A stretch of 7,008 bases of DNA from Candidatus Omnitrophica bacterium 4484_49 (GTDB lineage: Bacteria; Omnitrophota; Gorgyraeia; Kaelpiales; Kaelpiaceae): NCBI GenBank assembly GCA_002085265.1, contig NATI01000050.1:1-7008 (forward strand). The letters run 5' to 3'. Positions 5,881 through 7,008 of the stretch are shown piece by piece. A program made the position numbers and the translations under genes. Under the pieces are notes generated by a model. It had not been told where the DNA came from. It worked only from the letters and a program-made list of their open reading frames with translations, and made no database searches. Every line of letters begins with the position of its first letter. Position 1 is the first letter of the stretch.

Positions 5881-6840
5881 ATGGCTGTACTGGAATTTGA
5901 AAAGCCAATACTGGAACTGGAAAAGAAAATCGTAGAGCTTAAAAAATTTTCTTTTGAAAAAAAAATAGATCTTACTCGGGAGATAGAAAAAATTGAGGAA
6001 AGGCTGGAGGCATTAAAGGGAGAGATTTATGGTAATCTGACTCCCTGGCAAAAGGTTCAGATTGCCCGCCATCCTGACAGACCTACCACACTGGATTATA
6101 TTCAGATGATAATGAGCGATTTTATAGAGCTGCACGGAGATAGATTATATGGGGACGATAAAGCGATGGTGGCGGGATTTGTCAGGCTGGAGGGAAAGAA
6201 GCTGGCAATTGTAGGACATCAGAAAGGAAGAGATACCCGGGAGAATCTGGAGAGAAATTTCGGATGCGCTCACCCTGAAGGATACAGAAAGGCATTAAGG
6301 ATTTTTAAACTGGCAGAAAAATTCTCTATTCCCATTGTGTGTTTTATAGATACCCCAGGTGCTTATCCTGGTATTGGAGCTGAGGAGAGAGGACAGGCTC
6401 ATTCCATTGCTGCCAATATCCGGGAGATGTTTAATATCCGGGTGCCGATTCTGGTGGTGGTGATAGGAGAAGGAGGAAGTGGAGGAGCTCTGGGAATTGG
6501 GATAGGAGATAGAGTGGGAATGTTGGGGTATTCTTATTATTCTGTGATTTCACCGGAGGGGTGTGCTGCGATATTATGGAGAGAAAAGGATAAGGCAGAA
6601 GAAGCAGCTCGAGTTTTGAAACTTACGGCGGACGATTTATATCGTTTGGGGATAATAGATGAAATAATAGAAGAACCTCTGGGAGGTGCTCACCGTGACC
6701 CCTTAATGGCAGGGGAAAGGATAAAGGACTTTATCCTTCGCAATCTCTCTTCTCTGGAAGGTGTCGGTATTGATGAACTTCTGGAAAATAGATATCAGAA
6801 GTTCAGAAAAATAGGAATAATCTCTGTTCAGGAAAAATAA
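5881..6840 (+). CDS. accA: Acetyl-CoA carboxylase carboxyltransferase subunit alpha
   Basis: This subunit pairs with AccD in the heterotetramer that moves the carboxyl group from biotinylated AccB to acetyl-CoA, giving malonyl-CoA for fatty acid synthesis in the cytoplasm. At 319 residues it equals the E. coli protein in length. Matching blocks are FEKPILELEKKI at the N-terminus with a helical charged region (~10-50), WQKVQIARHPDRPTTLDYI (56-74), ELHGDR (83-88), GHQKGRDT (112-119), NFGCAHPEGYRKALR (126-140), FIDTPGAYPGIGAEERGQ (155-172), the oxyanion/CoA-binding IGEGGSGGAL (195-204), SVISPEGCAAILW (221-233) and EPLGGAHRDP (265-274). No zinc finger is expected, as that belongs to AccD. The ATG at 5881 is the first usable start, since a stop in the same frame lies at 5872-5874. 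No accD, accB or accC is in the window, so the enzyme genes are dispersed, as in many bacteria. Confidence 0.98.
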   Translation: MAVLEFEKPILELEKKIVELKKFSFEKKIDLTREIEKIEERLEALKGEIYGNLTPWQKVQIARHPDRPTTLDYIQMIMSDFIELHGDRLYGDDKAMVAGFVRLEGKKLAIVGHQKGRDTRENLERNFGCAHPEGYRKALRIFKLAEKFSIPIVCFIDTPGAYPGIGAEERGQAHSIAANIREMFNIRVPILVVVIGEGGSGGALGIGIGDRVGMLGYSYYSVISPEGCAAILWREKDKAEEAARVLKLTADDLYRLGIIDEIIEEPLGGAHRDPLMAGERIKDFILRNLSSLEGVGIDELLENRYQKFRKIGIISVQEK

Positions 6841-6898
6841 TCCTTAGATTCTCGCCACTAAGTTTACTGACAATTTTTAATCTTCATACATAATTAAC

Positions 6899-6920
6899 CT
6901 AACTGCAAAAGTTAGATTTT
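6899..6920 (+). terminator. Weak hairpin after accA, possible terminator
   Basis: CTAACT and AGTTAG (6899-6904 and 6910-6915) form a 6-bp stem with a five-base loop, followed by ATTTTA. The stem has only two G-C pairs and the T-run is short, so termination here would be weak. The position, between accA and the next promoter, is right for a terminator; it could also be an operator. Confidence 0.25.
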
Positions 6921-6942
6921 ATGATAAAAATAAAAAAAATAC

Positions 6943-6971
6943 TTGACAAAATTTATCAAATATGTTATATT
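6943..6971 (+). promoter_or_regulatory. Near-consensus sigma70 promoter of the last, truncated gene
   Basis: TTGACA (6943-6948), exactly 17 bases, then TATATT (6966-6971), with TG at 6963-6964 giving an extended -10. Transcription would start near 6978, about 21 bases before the ATG at 6999. It is the strongest promoter in the window. A 17-bp imperfect palindrome (6943-6959) covers the -35. Confidence 0.85.
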
Positions 6972-6982
6972 TTATAGTGGAA

Positions 6983-6992
6983 AAGGAGGTGA
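6983..6992 (+). promoter_or_regulatory. Strong Shine-Dalgarno of the truncated gene
   Basis: AAGGAGGTGA is a full match to the anti-SD complement and ends six bases before ATG 6999. Together with the strong promoter it predicts high expression. Confidence 0.8.
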
Positions 6993-6998
6993 GATAGA

Positions 6999-7008
6999 AT
7001 GGAATATC
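6999..7008 (+). CDS. Start of an unidentified gene, cut by the window edge
   Basis: Only ATG GAA TAT and one further base are present (Met-Glu-Tyr). The gene is inferred from the strong promoter and ideal SD upstream. No product can be named. Its own promoter indicates that it is transcribed separately from accA. Confidence 0.6.

Noticed and set aside
6843..6862. CTTAG...CTAAG inverted repeat right after accA as terminator
   Set aside because: It is a 5-bp stem with a ten-base loop and no T-run, too weak to call.
6943..6959. FNR/CRP-type box in the last promoter
   Set aside because: The half-sites TTGAC and ATCAA are seven bases apart rather than four, so it does not fit TTGAT-N4-ATCAA.

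Overview
The window is a moderately AT-rich bacterial chromosomal segment with Shine-Dalgarno (SD) sites and sigma70-type promoters. It holds three well-recognised housekeeping-type genes: comM/yifB, an L,D-transpeptidase and accA. It also holds a tandem pair of secreted beta-helix paralogues, one of them frameshifted. Nothing in it is plasmid- or phage-like, and I see no tRNA, rRNA, CRISPR array or insertion sequence. The lineage cannot be fixed from the sequence. The mix of bacterial acetyl-CoA carboxylase, peptidoglycan crosslinking and secreted PilX/DUF7305-like proteins fits an uncultured bacterial phylum (Omnitrophota-like is a low-confidence guess).

Left part, minus strand (2-3304): an extended -10 promoter at 3276-3304 precedes a 533-residue secreted protein (1632-3233). 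After a 21-base gap comes a paralogue (1610 down to 2). Both have a 21-residue Sec signal peptide, the same mature N-terminus (QGYKKxTQ) and matching C-terminal blocks. The first carries 11 Gly-Asn-Asn motifs spaced like beta-helix rungs. The second has lost nearly all of them and is split by a frameshift at about 384-500.

Middle (3234-5018): a 179-base gap contains a strong RNA hairpin just after comM. Next is comM/yifB (3413-4939, minus), a complete AAA+ ATPase of the Mg-chelatase-like family. Between comM and the rightward genes lies a short AT-rich region with an unusually symmetric divergent promoter, in which both -10 elements share the palindrome TATAATTATA.

Right part, plus strand (5019-7008): an L,D-transpeptidase (membrane anchor, TPR-like helices, LysM, YkuD) is followed one base later by accA (319 residues, full length), an apparent two-gene operon. 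After a weak hairpin, a near-consensus promoter with an overlapping 17-bp imperfect palindrome drives a gene of which only the first three codons are inside the window.

I did not find a clearly new multi-gene system. The least ordinary items are the Sec-exported, GNN-rich beta-helix tandem pair, the frameshift in its second copy and the symmetric divergent promoter.
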